NCBI GenBank assembly: GCA_025330725.1
Contig: JAIWND010000032.1
Location: 231,471-295,470 of the forward strand
Origin: Chlamydoabsidia padenii
Lineage: Eukaryota > Mucoromycota > Mucoromycetes > Mucorales > Cunninghamellaceae
Direction: 5' to 3'
Length of the DNA stretch: 64,000 bases
Shown here: piece after piece, positions 11,017 through 21,914 of the stretch
Layout: each line of letters opens with the position of its first letter
Position numbering within the stretch: position 1 is the first letter of the stretch
Position numbers and translations under genes: made by a program
The notes under the pieces: generated by a model
Database searches by the model: none
The model's input: the letters and a program-made list of their open reading frames with translations, nothing else
Told to the model about the DNA's origin: nothing

Positions 11017-14000
11017 TCAACCCTGATCATGCCGATGAGAGAGATTGGCACCATCATCTTGTTGTGTGTTGATGATCCGATACGATTCCAATACATGGGC
11101 CTTTTGTTCGCTCCAATAGATAAAACTCCGTCGATGCACCAGTGCCCACACATAAGGTACAAAGAAATCCCTGGCATCTTGTTCTTCTTCATATTGGAAT
11201 TTGAGTTCAGTCATAGGTACGAGTCGTTGGGTCGGCCAGGTTCTTGCTGCTTGTTCGATAAGATCCAGGACATCATTGGTGGAAGGTGATTTCAAGTTAG
11301 CTTCGGACACCCTGCCATGAAAGTAGTTGATCACGTTCTCCACATTCTTTGCCACCGATGAGAACCGAGACTGATACCGGGATTGAATAAAAATGTCTCG
11401 TTTCTGTAAGAGTGCATATACGAGTTGGATGTTGTGTTTCAGTCGATGAGTCAGTACCGAATGGATGATTTCCAGCATCAGCATCAGTAAATCTTCATAC
11501 ACCGTGATATCTACCGTCATTTCCTGTGTTTTGGCTGTCCATTTTTGATAACGTCGTGCAATCAGTTCAAATACCCTAAATAACCATGATTAATATCTTT
11601 TCTATCAAACTTTTTACTTTTTACTTTTTACCCTGTAAGACGTTGAGCAACATAAGCATGCATATCCAATATACACCCTGACATATTGACCAAGATGGCG
11701 AGGCAGTTTGTATGGAAGAATATATCCTGAAAACATTTAATGTGTTAGTTAAACATATAACATGCGCATTTCGGTGTTACCTTTTGATGTGACAAGTTGA
11801 ATTGTAGAGTCCGTATTAGCACCAAAATCGTCAATCCACCCAAAGATACTGATTTCAACAAAGGTCGTTCTGTAAACCAAGTAAGATTATGTACCATCTA
11901 CAAAAGAAAGTAATAACATTAGTCTATCATAATTTGATCCCTTTTCTTTCTTACCACTTTTTGTATCGTTTCATTATTAACATCGTCTTGACTGAATATT
12001 AGAAGAATGATCATCAGGATGTAAACTTGGGAGAAGTTTGATCGGTTTTCAGTGAATTCATATATCATCTTGAGCATCGGGATATACTATACCAAGGAGT
12101 TTAGTAATCATCATTCATGTATTCACTGTTTACCTTTTGATATCATACCAGAGTTTCAGGATCCGTTCTTGATAAGATGTAAACCCTAAATGAATCATTT
12201 TCCACCAAGAGCAAATAGAATAACAACATACGTTCCTCGATATGTAAGGACCTGAAGAAGAAAGAGACAAGTTAGACAGGATATATAATGTTGACAATAG
12301 AAGGTACTTACTGGCAAAAGATGTAATATAGATCTTTGAAGGATATCAAATGCATTTTTCCTTCACGCCCTTCCTGATCCAAATTTAACACTGTTTTATC
12401 ATTAATAACAATACAGTTAATACATTACACCAAATATATAATCATATTCTTTTTAATTACAATGGAGATCGCGTAAACCAGCAATAGCATTTCGGTATTG
12501 TCGAGATTGAGTAGACAGGAGCAAGAGCAGTAACAGACTACGGTCGGCCACAGGGAGAGGATCAGCATCACCAGCTGTAGGTCGTCCAGCAAAAAAGTAA
12601 CTATAAGCACTGTAAACCACACTAGAGGATTGACTGGGTGGTGGTTTCTGTTCGATCACATTATCCAATAATTTCGCCACAAGTGCATTGGTCCGTTTTC
12701 TATCATTCATCATTAAATAGAGTGAGTATATTCCTTTTTTCCCTTCCCTCTTCTTTGTTTATCTTTCTTACCCAAACATATCCAAAAGCAGATCCAAAAA
12801 GTAGTTGTCTTCTTCAAGCTTAAGGTGATGTAATTGTGTTGAGAATAGGACAAGTAAGGTATTCAGTAGTTCCACATAAAATTCATACGTGGAATAATTT
12901 GCACTAAATCAATAGAGACAAAGCTAATTTTTAGTTTCAATAGTTTAAACACATGTGTCAATTATTATACTTACTTTGCATCCAGATTGATGATCAATGA
13001 TAAGAGTAGATCCAAGAGTTGTTCTGCCTTTGGTTTATCATTGTCAAGTACTTGAGGAAGTATAGGTAGTTTTTCTGGATCAAGATCAATGGCCTGTGCT
13101 TTGGGTAAAGGGCAAATACCTACAATATATAAAGAGAGAAGGAGAGCTGAGTTTCATTATTTCATCATCATAGTCGTCGATCACTTACTTTCAAACTGAT
13201 CAGTGATTTCAGCATTGGTAAGATTACCCACAAAGTGCTTGGAGAAGACCCGAACCAAGAAGAGAGCATTATAGGTGCAAGTGGGAATGGCTCTAAATTA
13301 AAAAGGATGTAGGGGAAAGGTTAGATCATGTTTATTATACCAGTAGACTTACATTGATGGTTCCGCTTCTTGTAGTAATACCAATTGACTGAGTAGATGC
13401 AAAACCAATTTATTGAAGTTTTGTGTCCTGATATTATTCGCCGCCAATTCAATAGATAAGCCCACGGTGTCCATTTCCAAATCAAACGCATCTTGTCTAT
13501 ATATATATATATATATATAAAGAAGAAGAAAAAAAAGAAGGTCAGTCTTTGTTAACATTGTCATTATATCACTTACGGAGTATGTGTCGCTGTCACCCGT
13601 CGATGGTTCAATAAGGATGACCAAAAAGTGTTATCCATACTATCCACAGTTCCAGCAGAGCATAGTGTTTTGAGTGCCAGTGTTTGAGTGTTACTAAAAT
13701 ACTGGGAGGTGATTTTCTGTTGAGGTGGACTAGTTATTATAGATGAGCCAGTGTAGAGATTCGCGGGTGTTGTCGTTGAGGGTAAAGACGGTAATGGTTT
13801 GCTGCCAGTAGACAAGTTGGATGACGATCGAGAGATGGCGGCAGCACCAATGCTTGAGAATGAGTCGGCTAATTCAGACGTAGGTGATTGTTGTAGATAA
13901 GGTGGTGAGGACGGTGATAATGGTGAGCTACTATTGTTTTGATAAAGTGAAGGTCGTCGGAAAGAATGCTTGTCGCTTGTCAACAACGTCTTGTTAGGCG

Positions 14001-14049
14001 CAGTCAGTGCAGGCAACAAGGGTGGACTTGTGGGTGGAGGCGGGTTCAT
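11017..14049 (-). CDS. DYM: Dymeclin (Golgi-associated trafficking protein)
   Basis: Twelve exons (14049-13577, 13496-13353, 13292-13189, 13119-12975, 12903-12772, 12699-12461, 12390-12312, 12251-12149, 12086-11955, 11897-11781, 11726-11632, 11575-11017) sum to 2322 nt, 773 aa. Dymeclin is a peripheral Golgi protein needed for normal Golgi organisation and ER-Golgi traffic in animals. Seen: a fungal-specific Pro/Ser-rich N-terminal extension of about 130 aa, then conserved family blocks. These include [29 protein letters not shown], the IIRTLQFNL-like helix near LVLIRTLQFNL, HTNCLAILVNMS, LEIIHSVLTHRLKHNIQLVY followed by ALLQKRDIF, and the C-terminal ELKFQYEEEQDARDFFVPYV. Family members are about 670 aa, so the extra length is the N-terminus. 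Dymeclin is absent from budding and fission yeast. Confidence in the family is high. Confidence 0.92.
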
Positions 14050-14517
14050 GTAAAAAGGAGAGTGTGTCTTTTTGTTTTCCCGCCTTGTAATGGATTAGAG
14101 GTAAAAGTAGAGAGAGGAGTTGGTTGAGTCAAATGTATAAAAAAAAAAGGGGGGGGGAAGGGAGGAAAGAGAGTTTGGAGATTTTTTAAAAAAAAAGAAA
14201 AAAAGAAAAAAAGAAAGAATCCCATAGTGAATTCAATCCCAGCCGTAGTTGGCTTTATTGAGGTGATGGGATGCTGTGTTTATAGGATTTGATACAAGAA
14301 CCAAACCTAGTATACATCAAACCATTACAACTTGGTGACAAGATGGTTAAGGGATAGTTTTTGCAAGGACTATCATCACATCAAGTAGCAAGTTTGTCAG
14401 TACGCGTGACTGGGGGAATCACCCTGTCGCTGGTACAAATTAATTTCATTTTTACTCTTTTCCATTTATTCGCTTTCTTTCACTTTGTATATTCCAACAT
14501 ACTCCCACACCAATACC
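14050..14517. other. Divergent intergenic region
   Basis: The space between dymeclin (-) and the orphan gene (+). It holds a G-run and A-runs (about 14138-14210) and a TTTCCCGCC, the classical E2F-type core, at about 14076-14084 just upstream of the dymeclin start. No gene seen. Confidence 0.5.
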
Positions 14518-15226
14518 ATGCCTGGTAAGTAAGAAAACAAGAATTTGATTAGGGATAAAGAATTGACTAGGGCTTTTTATTAACAAGAAGAACCATTCTT
14601 TACTTTTTGATAGGAAACCAATCCAAGAAGCCATCTAATAGACGAGACTCCTTGAAGCAAACATCAACATATCCACCAGCGACCCACCGGAAGAACATAC
14701 AAGGTAAACATACGAACAAATAAACAAAGAAAGAATAAAAAGGTGACCGTGGGGTTTGATGCTTCGTATCTTAGATCCTATCATTTTATCGTAGGACGAC
14801 AAAAGGATACCCACTTTGGTAACAACAGCAGCAGCAGCAGCAATAAACGCCATACTCATATTGGAATGAATGGATTTAACGGAACGGAAGTATCAGCCTT
14901 CTTGAACCAACGTAGGTATATAAAGAAAATGAAAGAAGCTTGTAAACTCACCTTATATGTGTACATAGGTTACTCAAATACGTTGACGGCATTCTCCAAT
15001 TCGAACCTGGATGCAACTGTAAGGCCAGTCAAATATGAAAGTCAAGAAAAAGCATGGAGTAACAAGGGACTGGGATCAAACTCTACCTGGGGACAAAAAG
15101 GTAATTGTAAGAAAAGACAAAGGGATAAAAGAACTAATATATATTGTATTTACTTTTGATACTATAGGTGGAACAATGGCTAATGGTCAAGACTTTTTAT
15201 TAGAACTAGTGAATCGATCAAAATGA
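14518..15226 (+). CDS. Orphan small protein (134 aa), five exons
   Basis: Proposed exons 14518-14524, 14614-14703, 14795-14911, 14969-15100 and 15168-15226 sum to 405 nt. The first exon is only 7 nt (ATGCCTG before GTAAGT). Seen: a basic Ser/Asn-rich N-terminal half with a short poly-Ser run encoded by AGC repeats (about 14826-14840). It is followed by GFNGTEVSAFLNQRYSN, a KAWSNKG segment and a C-terminus GGTMANGQDFLLELV. The C-terminal half reads like a conserved region, but no family is recognised and no function is offered. Evidence for coding is the open frame kept across four introns with good donors and acceptors. The exon 3 donor (CGTAGGT rather than the nearby GTATAT) was chosen because it keeps the downstream frame open. 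Confidence 0.5.
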
Positions 15227-15300
15227 ACCAGACACAATATAAATTAGATAATAATAATAATAATAGTACTATAGTCCTAATAAACCAATCATTCATTTAA

Positions 15301-15736
15301 TCACATAATAAACTCATCTCGATAGGTTGTTGATTCTATTGGGCTTGTCTCTTTAACTATCTTTAACTTTTCAACTATAAACTTGTTCTCTTTAAACTTT
15401 TGTGGTTGTTCTACAGCATAAATATATTTCCAACCCAGTTTGTTGTGGCATAGAATACATGATATCTCGGCAATGGTATGAATACCTGTCATCAGCATCC
15501 TCTTTTCCTTGACACCGAGCTTTATATTACTGATGCGAACCACCAAGTAGGCTCGCCCTGTCTAAAATCGGAGTTAGCTATCATATTTTTAAACACCGGT
15601 TATAGCCTACCTGCCCCTGAAACCCTTTGGAGATAATATCATCTTGGTATATGAGATTAGTACGACAGTTCCCGCAACTATATATAGTATGTCGATCATC
15701 CAGGTAGTTCAAATATGTAGAAGTATTTTGATACAT
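15301..15736 (-). CDS. Yippee-like zinc-binding protein (Moh1/YPEL family)
   Basis: Two exons (15736-15611, 15561-15301) give 128 aa, the usual family length. Seen: the Yippee core with its two zinc-binding Cys pairs. The first is CGNC in the YLDDRHTIYSCGNCRTNL region and the second is CILC in ISCILCHNKLGWKY. ISKGFQGQTGRAYLV and the TGIHTIAEI strand lie between them, and KFKENKFIVEKLKIV follows. Known: YPEL proteins are small, highly conserved zinc-binding proteins; yeast Moh1 is linked to survival in stationary phase and YPEL5 to the CTLH/GID ubiquitin ligase. Which subfamily this belongs to cannot be decided here. The upstream ATG is the only one in frame before the domain. Confidence 0.93.
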
Positions 15737-16265
15737 TGTCATTATTGTTTTAGGGGAAGAAAAGTAGAAAGGGAAAGAAAAAGAGAAGAGAAGAAAGAAA
15801 GAAAAAAGAAAAAAGAGGGGAAGAGGACCATTTGGTCAAGATAACAATGAAGGTGGACCAGTTGGGTTATCATGAGGTCAATCGGATAAACTTGGAATAT
15901 TCCATCACCTGCTGCTACAAAGGGGGGACTCGATTGCCACTGATAAAAAAAATAAAAAAAAAGGATCACCATTTAGTGCACGAACCACTCTTTTTTTATT
16001 TTATTTTCCATTGACACTTGATTCATTCTAAAACGTGTTTTCAAACCATAACAAGATTATTTTAACATTTGTCATTTTCATATACACAAATCGATCCTAT
16101 ACTATATTTTTGCAAGGCACTTGTCATGTGAAGGTCAAGTAGCACACCATTGTGAAAAATATTCAAATCCCGCCCGTCCGCTCTTTTTTTTTTTTTTTTT
16201 TTGAAAAAGGCGGAGATGACCCCACTTTTTTTTCTCTCTTTCTTTCTTTTCTTCTTATTGATAAA
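15737..16265. other. Divergent intergenic region between Yippee-like (-) and hydrolase (+) genes
   Basis: Contains purine-rich tracts (about 15755-15825) and a motif copy ATTCAAATCCCGCCCG at 16161-16176, about 100 bp before the hydrolase ATG, followed by a T-run. ORFs here are low-complexity and not called. Confidence 0.5.
16161..16176 (+). promoter_or_regulatory. Copy of the recurrent motif before the alpha/beta hydrolase gene
   Basis: ATTCAAATCCCGCCCG, one of the best matches in the window, about 100 bp from the start codon. Function inferred. Confidence 0.4.
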
Positions 16266-17707
16266 ATGGATTCCATTCGACAACAAGTACGACGTCGATT
16301 ACCACCAAAAGCGACGATTAAAATTCTTCGCAAGGTATTTGCCTTACCTGCACCGGCTGCTCGTTTGGTCTTGGACGATATCACAAAACCTCGAAAGTCT
16401 CATCGATCGTGGTATAAAAAGGTGCCCTGGAATCAAGAATGGACTGGCTGTTGGATTGGTGAAAATATACAAAAAGTCGATGAAAAAGGACTGGCTGAAC
16501 GTATTGAAAAGGCTGACATTATCCTTTTTAATGTCCATGGTAAGTCAATATCATGTATAACTGTCCGACTGACTGACTTATTACTGTAGGTGGCGGCTTT
16601 CGGGTGGGAAGATGTAAGTAGTTTTTGTAGAGAATAATGGTTTATACTTGATGACTAACATGTTAATATTAGGTACGATGTTTTTGGATACTTATATCAA
16701 ATGGATCCGAGCTTTAAAAGAAAAGTATGGGGTTACAGTCTTGATCATGTCAGTGGATTACAGGTACGTAAAGGGTGGGAAATGCGCGCAACACTGGGGT
16801 AACTAAGCTTGGCGGTATTTGAAATAGGTTGGCACCCGAGTACAAATTCCCTAGTCCAGTGGAAGATGTGGTACGAGCCTACGAATGTTTGATCAAGACA
16901 CACAAAGTGGATGGATCCAAAATTATCGCAACGGGTGATTCAGCTGGCTCATCACTCGTATTGGAAATGCTCTTTATCACTCACGACCCAAGCATGTTCG
17001 AAATTGTCACTGATGATCCTGAAAACGATACCAATGCGCCCATTCTCACCGAACTCCCACGACCGGCCGGTACGGTATTGATCTCACCCTTGGTGACCGA
17101 AGAAACAACGTCAACATCATGGAAGGAAAATGTCAAGTACGACTATGTCTCTCAACAAACTGCCAAACTCATCAAGAAGGATTACTTTCAACCACTGGAA
17201 CCGAACGATCCACCAAACCATGCCTTGGGGATCATGCGACTCCAGACTGGGTTTCAGGCCTTTTTTAGTCCTCGGGTGTTACTCTATATTGGCAACAAGG
17301 AAGTGATGCGTGACGATGCTCTGGATTTGGCTCAAAAGGCGGAAAACGATGGGGTCGATGTCGAGGTGGTCATAGAGGATTGCGTGCATGATTGGTTTTG
17401 TGTGCGTGAAGTGGTCAAGGATAAAGCGGTGCTGGACAAGGCGGACAAGATCTTTGCTGATTTCTGCTATCGATCGGTGATTGTGCCTCGTGGTGGTGCT
17501 TTTGACAATCGTCTCGAGTCTTCTTTTAAACAATCAAATGAAGGTCTTGATGCTGTGCCTGAAATGGACGAAGATGATCAAGATGAATTCCATGATGTCA
17601 TGACCGAATACACTGACCTGGGATCTACGACCTCTACTGCTATTTATGAACGCCATGTATCAAACGATAAAGGAACAAGAACAAAGACATTGACTGTGTT
17701 TGTTTGA
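16266..17707 (+). CDS. Alpha/beta hydrolase of the hormone-sensitive-lipase type (esterase/deacetylase)
   Basis: Four exons (16266-16539, 16590-16613, 16673-16763, 16828-17707) give 422 aa. Seen: the oxyanion-hole motif HGGGFRVGR, split across a 24-nt exon, then VDYRLAPEYKFPSPVEDV and the nucleophile elbow GDSAGSS. The acid-histidine part of the triad is in the region ending EDCVHDWFC. The C-terminus after about residue 350 is acidic and Ser/Thr-rich (PEMDEDDQDEFHD) and looks disordered. HGGG plus GDSAG defines the HSL family, whose members hydrolyse lipid esters or acetylated sterols (yeast Say1 is one). The substrate cannot be told from sequence. The last intron carries a motif-like GGCGGTATTTGAAAT at about 16811-16825. 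Confidence 0.93.
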
Positions 17708-18363
17708 TCTGATTAGTTATACTTGTTATTAGCCATAGTATTCCCCTCTCCTTCTTTTTATACTATTATTATAACTTTATGTTGTATATACTCTTTAATT
17801 AATAAATAAAAATAAAAATGATTCAAACTTGTTTAACATTGTCTTCTTTACATGAAGAAGGACTCGAGCCTCGTGTAGTATCAATCGCCCACCTTGTTTT
17901 TTTTTTCTCTTCCCACCTGTAGACCTTCTTCAATCATAAGTAACATAATAATATCACTATCCATCAGTACTGTGCCCTGAATCAATCATGCCACCTATCA
18001 TTTTATCATTACCCATCATCCCATTACTGTCGATTTTTAATCCCCGCCTAGTACGCCTTAAAGTACCACTTGAAGACAGCAAACAGAACTCTGTTCCGAA
18101 GCACCTGCAAGCAATAATAAAGTTAGGCTTATGCTAACACAAAAACAAATGCATGAGAATAAGCAGATCAAGGTAATAAAAAACAAACCTTAACACAAAA
18201 ACGCATCCGTTTGTCATTTCAAGTACACGTAAAATATGGTTTTGATTTAAACAATAAAAGAAGTTCTTTATTATGTGGCAAGTGTGGAATGGGTGAGGAG
18301 GAGTGTCAATCTATTTCTATGTTCTAGATAAAAGAGGTGTGTTTCACCAAGATGGAGGTGCAT
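17708..18363. other. Convergent 3' intergenic region
   Basis: The 3' flanks of the hydrolase (+) and the COX7a-like gene (-). AATAAATAAAAATAAAAATG near 17800 probably holds the poly(A) signal, and a motif variant TTTTTAATCCCCGCC lies at 18034-18048. No gene seen. Confidence 0.5.
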
Positions 18364-18685
18364 TTAGTTCTTGAGATCCTATACAATTAAAAAAAGAGTC
18401 TAGTTAATCCATCTGTTATCATAAATACTAATGAATCACTACTTACGCGGACCATACGGGTGGCACCGTAGAGAGAACCAACGAGACCAGTACCGAGGAC
18501 AAGGAAAGTACCATAGACAAACAACTTATCCCGAGGACCACGAAGGAACAAGGGAGATTTGGAAGGAGCCTAAGTAGTTAAAAAAAATTAGTAGTTGCAT
18601 CCCGTCAGTGTAAAAAAAATTGGTTATTTACTTGGAAGTATCGTTGTTGAGCGAGAATGTTGTTGGGACGGTTGACAAGAGACAT
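18364..18685 (-). CDS. Small mitochondrial membrane protein, probably cytochrome c oxidase subunit 7a-like
   Basis: Three exons (18685-18632, 18569-18447, 18378-18364) give 63 aa, ending DLKN. Seen: a short N-terminus MSLVNRPNNILAQQRYFQ, a SPLFLRGPRDKLFVYGTF segment and one transmembrane helix with small residues (LVLGTGLVGSLYGATRMV). This pattern, a basic matrix segment ending FQ then a proline-flanked region then a single glycine-rich helix, matches the COX7a family of complex IV subunits. The sequence is short, so the assignment rests on pattern rather than on catalytic residues. An alternative is another single-span respiratory-chain accessory subunit. Confidence 0.7.
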
Positions 18686-20330
18686 GATAGATTGTATTGA
18701 TGAAGGAAAGAAAAGAAGAATAAAATCAAGGGTCACTAAATGTTTTTTTATCCCCCTTGAGTCCTCACGTCACACTTTTTTTGATTTCATTGGCCGTAGC
18801 ACTGGAGTTGAAAAGAAAGCACTTTTATTGGATCTTCTTTTTTTACTTTTTTCCAATTCCGACATTCATGCAAACCAATAAAGGAGAGAGAGAGATCATT
18901 TTATAGCTAACTTCTTGATAACGTTGATATTCTTTGAATATGAACAATCAATGTCGAGTCAACCTGTAACAAGTTGGGTTTAGCGAGGTGTAGCTATCAA
19001 TTTTTTTTTATGAAAAATGATAGGTAGTCAATACTTTGCGCTCAAGAGTCAAGTGTATCAGGCGATTTTCCTTGGCTGCGTTAATCAATTCAGATCAACC
19101 TTCAATACAACATACAAAGAATCGTCCTTGATGGGCTACTACTAGAGGAAAAGACCATAATTCTCCATCTCTCTTTTTTCTTCTATACTTTATATTAGAC
19201 TTTTTTTTTGTTTTTGCTATGTTTTAGAAGCTCTTGGATAAATAAAAAGGGTCCTCTGGGATCAAGGGTCCAGTGTGTTGTCTTTGGAATAAGAGGGTGA
19301 TTCAAACAACTAAAAATCATTCAAATTCAAATCCCGCCAAAAAGAATATCATTTGATTCCCGCTTGTCTTTCACTGTCAAAAACATGATCATTAACTGCT
19401 TTATATACCTTTTGGATTGGTATGGTTTATATGCACTTTCCATTAAGGCAGTAGAGCACTCCCAAGATTCAAGGTGAGGGTAAGCGGGTTTTGAAATAAG
19501 TTTTGTCTTGTGTGTCAAAAAGGTTAGGTTAAAACGATCTTGAGGCTATACTGCTCCATACAGTGGACTTGGTATATTGGCCATTATGTAAACTTTGTTG
19601 GAAATAGGCGAAGGAATGCACATGGTCACTTTTGTCATTAGCATCGCTTGTTCATCAAGGAAGTAGAGCTCTCTTAAGATTCAAGGTGAGGGTAAGCGGG
19701 GTTTGCAATAAGTTTGTTCTTTCAAAGCCTGTCGAGAGTTCAATTTACGTTATTTTTGGGGGAAAGGAAAGGTTTGTATCAAATGAAGTACATCATCCGA
19801 ACCGAATGATTATTACCATTCTTGGAACAGAGTGTGACATGGCTCTGATTGGTACATGTATCAAAAAGCTCTGAGCTCTTTTGTACGGAAGCATAATCTT
19901 GCACCATCCTGTCTCTGTACGGTGTCACACTAGATCGGGATTTGAATATGAAGGAAGACAAACTCTCTTTTTCATGGAATCTAAAGAAAACGCTCGACTA
20001 TGTGTGAACCTGATGTAAATTGTACTCGATAAAAGTGAAAAAAGAGTCAGAAATATAGGTTGATAACATATCATGGTCTGGCTTGATTTATTTAGACCGG
20101 GCGAAACAAAGTACAATATAAAGTACGGTGCCTGTCATCAAGCATTATGGCGGGTTTTGAAAATATAAAGCTTGACGAACCTTTTTTTTTTTTTTTTTTT
20201 TTTTTGCTTCTTTTCCTTTTCTTCTTTGATTTGCGTTTCATTTTGCTTTAAATGCTATATGACGTATATTCCACCTTCTCCTCTTGATTTTGTTATAACT
20301 CTTTAATTCTATACCAACAACCTTGCTTCA
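18686..20330. other. 1.6-kb non-coding region with dispersed-repeat remnants and motif copies
   Basis: The divergent region between the COX7a-like gene (-) and the CSC1-like gene (+). It holds the repeat copy at 19441-19779 described separately. Motif copies lie at 19325-19338 (ATTCAAATCCCGCC), about 19483, about 19693, 19935 and 20149, and a T-run at about 20181-20206. Short ORFs at 18657-18881, 19327-19518 and 19632-19874 are unsupported. Confidence 0.5.
19441..19779 (+). repeat. Dispersed repeat copy, with a partial tandem unit
   Basis: Bases 19525-19779 match the reverse complement of about 52010-52265 over nearly their whole length. Shared blocks include AGGTTAAAACGATCTTGAGG, GGCCATTATGTAAA, TTTGTTGGAAATAGG, GGAATGCACATGGTC and AAGATTCAAGGTGAGG. 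A second partial unit at 19441-19509 repeats the AAGATTCAAGGTGAGGGTAA part and keeps CATTAAGGCAGTAGAGC, which matches the 52-kb copy better than its own neighbour does. No coding potential is seen. It is probably a decayed non-autonomous element. Confidence 0.75.
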
Positions 20331-21847
20331 ATGAATGCAACTTCATCTTTACCTTCTTCACCCACTCCAACTTTTAATGGCGTCTCCTCTTTTATTAGCT
20401 CTTTATCAACAGAGCTGGTTACAGCAACGACTTTTATGACATCTACCTCAACTCAAGCCACAAATCAACCTCAAGATTCTACTCCATTACCAGGATCCAC
20501 TGCCTCCTCTGCCAAGCAAAACCAAAGTGGACTTGGAAGTCAATTGGCTATTTGTGCATCTGTTGGTCTTGTTTGCTTTTTGCTCTTCTGCTTCCTGCGC
20601 ACAAGGTAAGTTTTGCTTGATGCCAGCTCCCACGCATTCTCACCTCTTTCTCTCTCTCTCTTTATGATTTTAATAGGTGGCCGGTGATCTTTGCCCCAAG
20701 AAAAAGTATGAAGCGCCGGAAACCCCCCAAATTGCCCGATTCCTTTTTTGGGTGGATTATTCCTCTCATTCGGATCAGCAAAACGGAAATGTTGGACAAG
20801 GTTGGCTTGGATGCAGTTATCGTAAGTTGGGAAAAAACAAAAGAAACAAAAAAGATTGTGAATGCTCACGTTATTATTATTATTGTTGTTAGATGCTCGA
20901 CTTTATTGTGATGGGACTGAAGATCTTTAGCCTTTGCTCCTTTTTTGGTGTGGTGGCGTTAATCCCTATCAGTACCACGACAGGAAACTTTACTGATCCT
21001 CTTCTCAATCCCGTGGATCATCTCTCCATCACGGTTGTCAGCGAATCCTCACCTTATTTGATCGCCTATCTTGTATTCACCTACTTCTTCACCATTGTTA
21101 CATGGTTCTTCCTTCAGCAGAACTACAACTCTTATATCTACATGCGGGCACGCTATCTTTTACAACTCTCCAACACACTTGTCTGTCGATCGATCATTAT
21201 CACTGGTCTACCCGAAGAATTGCGTACCGATCAGGCTCTGGCGGACTATTTTGAAAGTCTCGGAATCGGTATGGTGGTATCCTCTCATGTGGTACGACAT
21301 GTCAAGAAACTGGGGCATATTCTACGACAACGGGCACATGCTTTGGATAAACTGGAGGAATCTTATGTCAAGTATTGGGGAAATCCTTGCATCAATCCAC
21401 ATTACTCACCCGAACATATTTATCACCATGCACGGAATATTCACCAGGAACAAAAAAACACAACTGATCAACAACACCTGAAACTCAAACTCGATGAAGA
21501 TCAAGTTAGTATAAACTCAACAAGGGAAGATGTGGTTGATGACTCGATACCCCTTCGGATCAACAAGATAACAAACATGCAACAAGATGGGAAAACGGCT
21601 CTTCAACAATTGGATACAGCAAAGGATACCATACCAGCCCGACAACGACCTCAAGTTCGAACAGGATTCCTTGGTTTACGGGGGGAAAAGGTAGATGCGA
21701 TTGACTATTACACCGAGGAGTTCGATTATTGGAACAAATTGGCTGTGGAAGCAAGGGAATCACCACAATTCGATATGACCTCAGTTGGCTTTGTTACCTT
21801 TGAAAACATGGCAAGCGCGGTAAGGCGAAACATAACGGAGGGGGATC

Positions 21848-21914
<67 letters not shown>

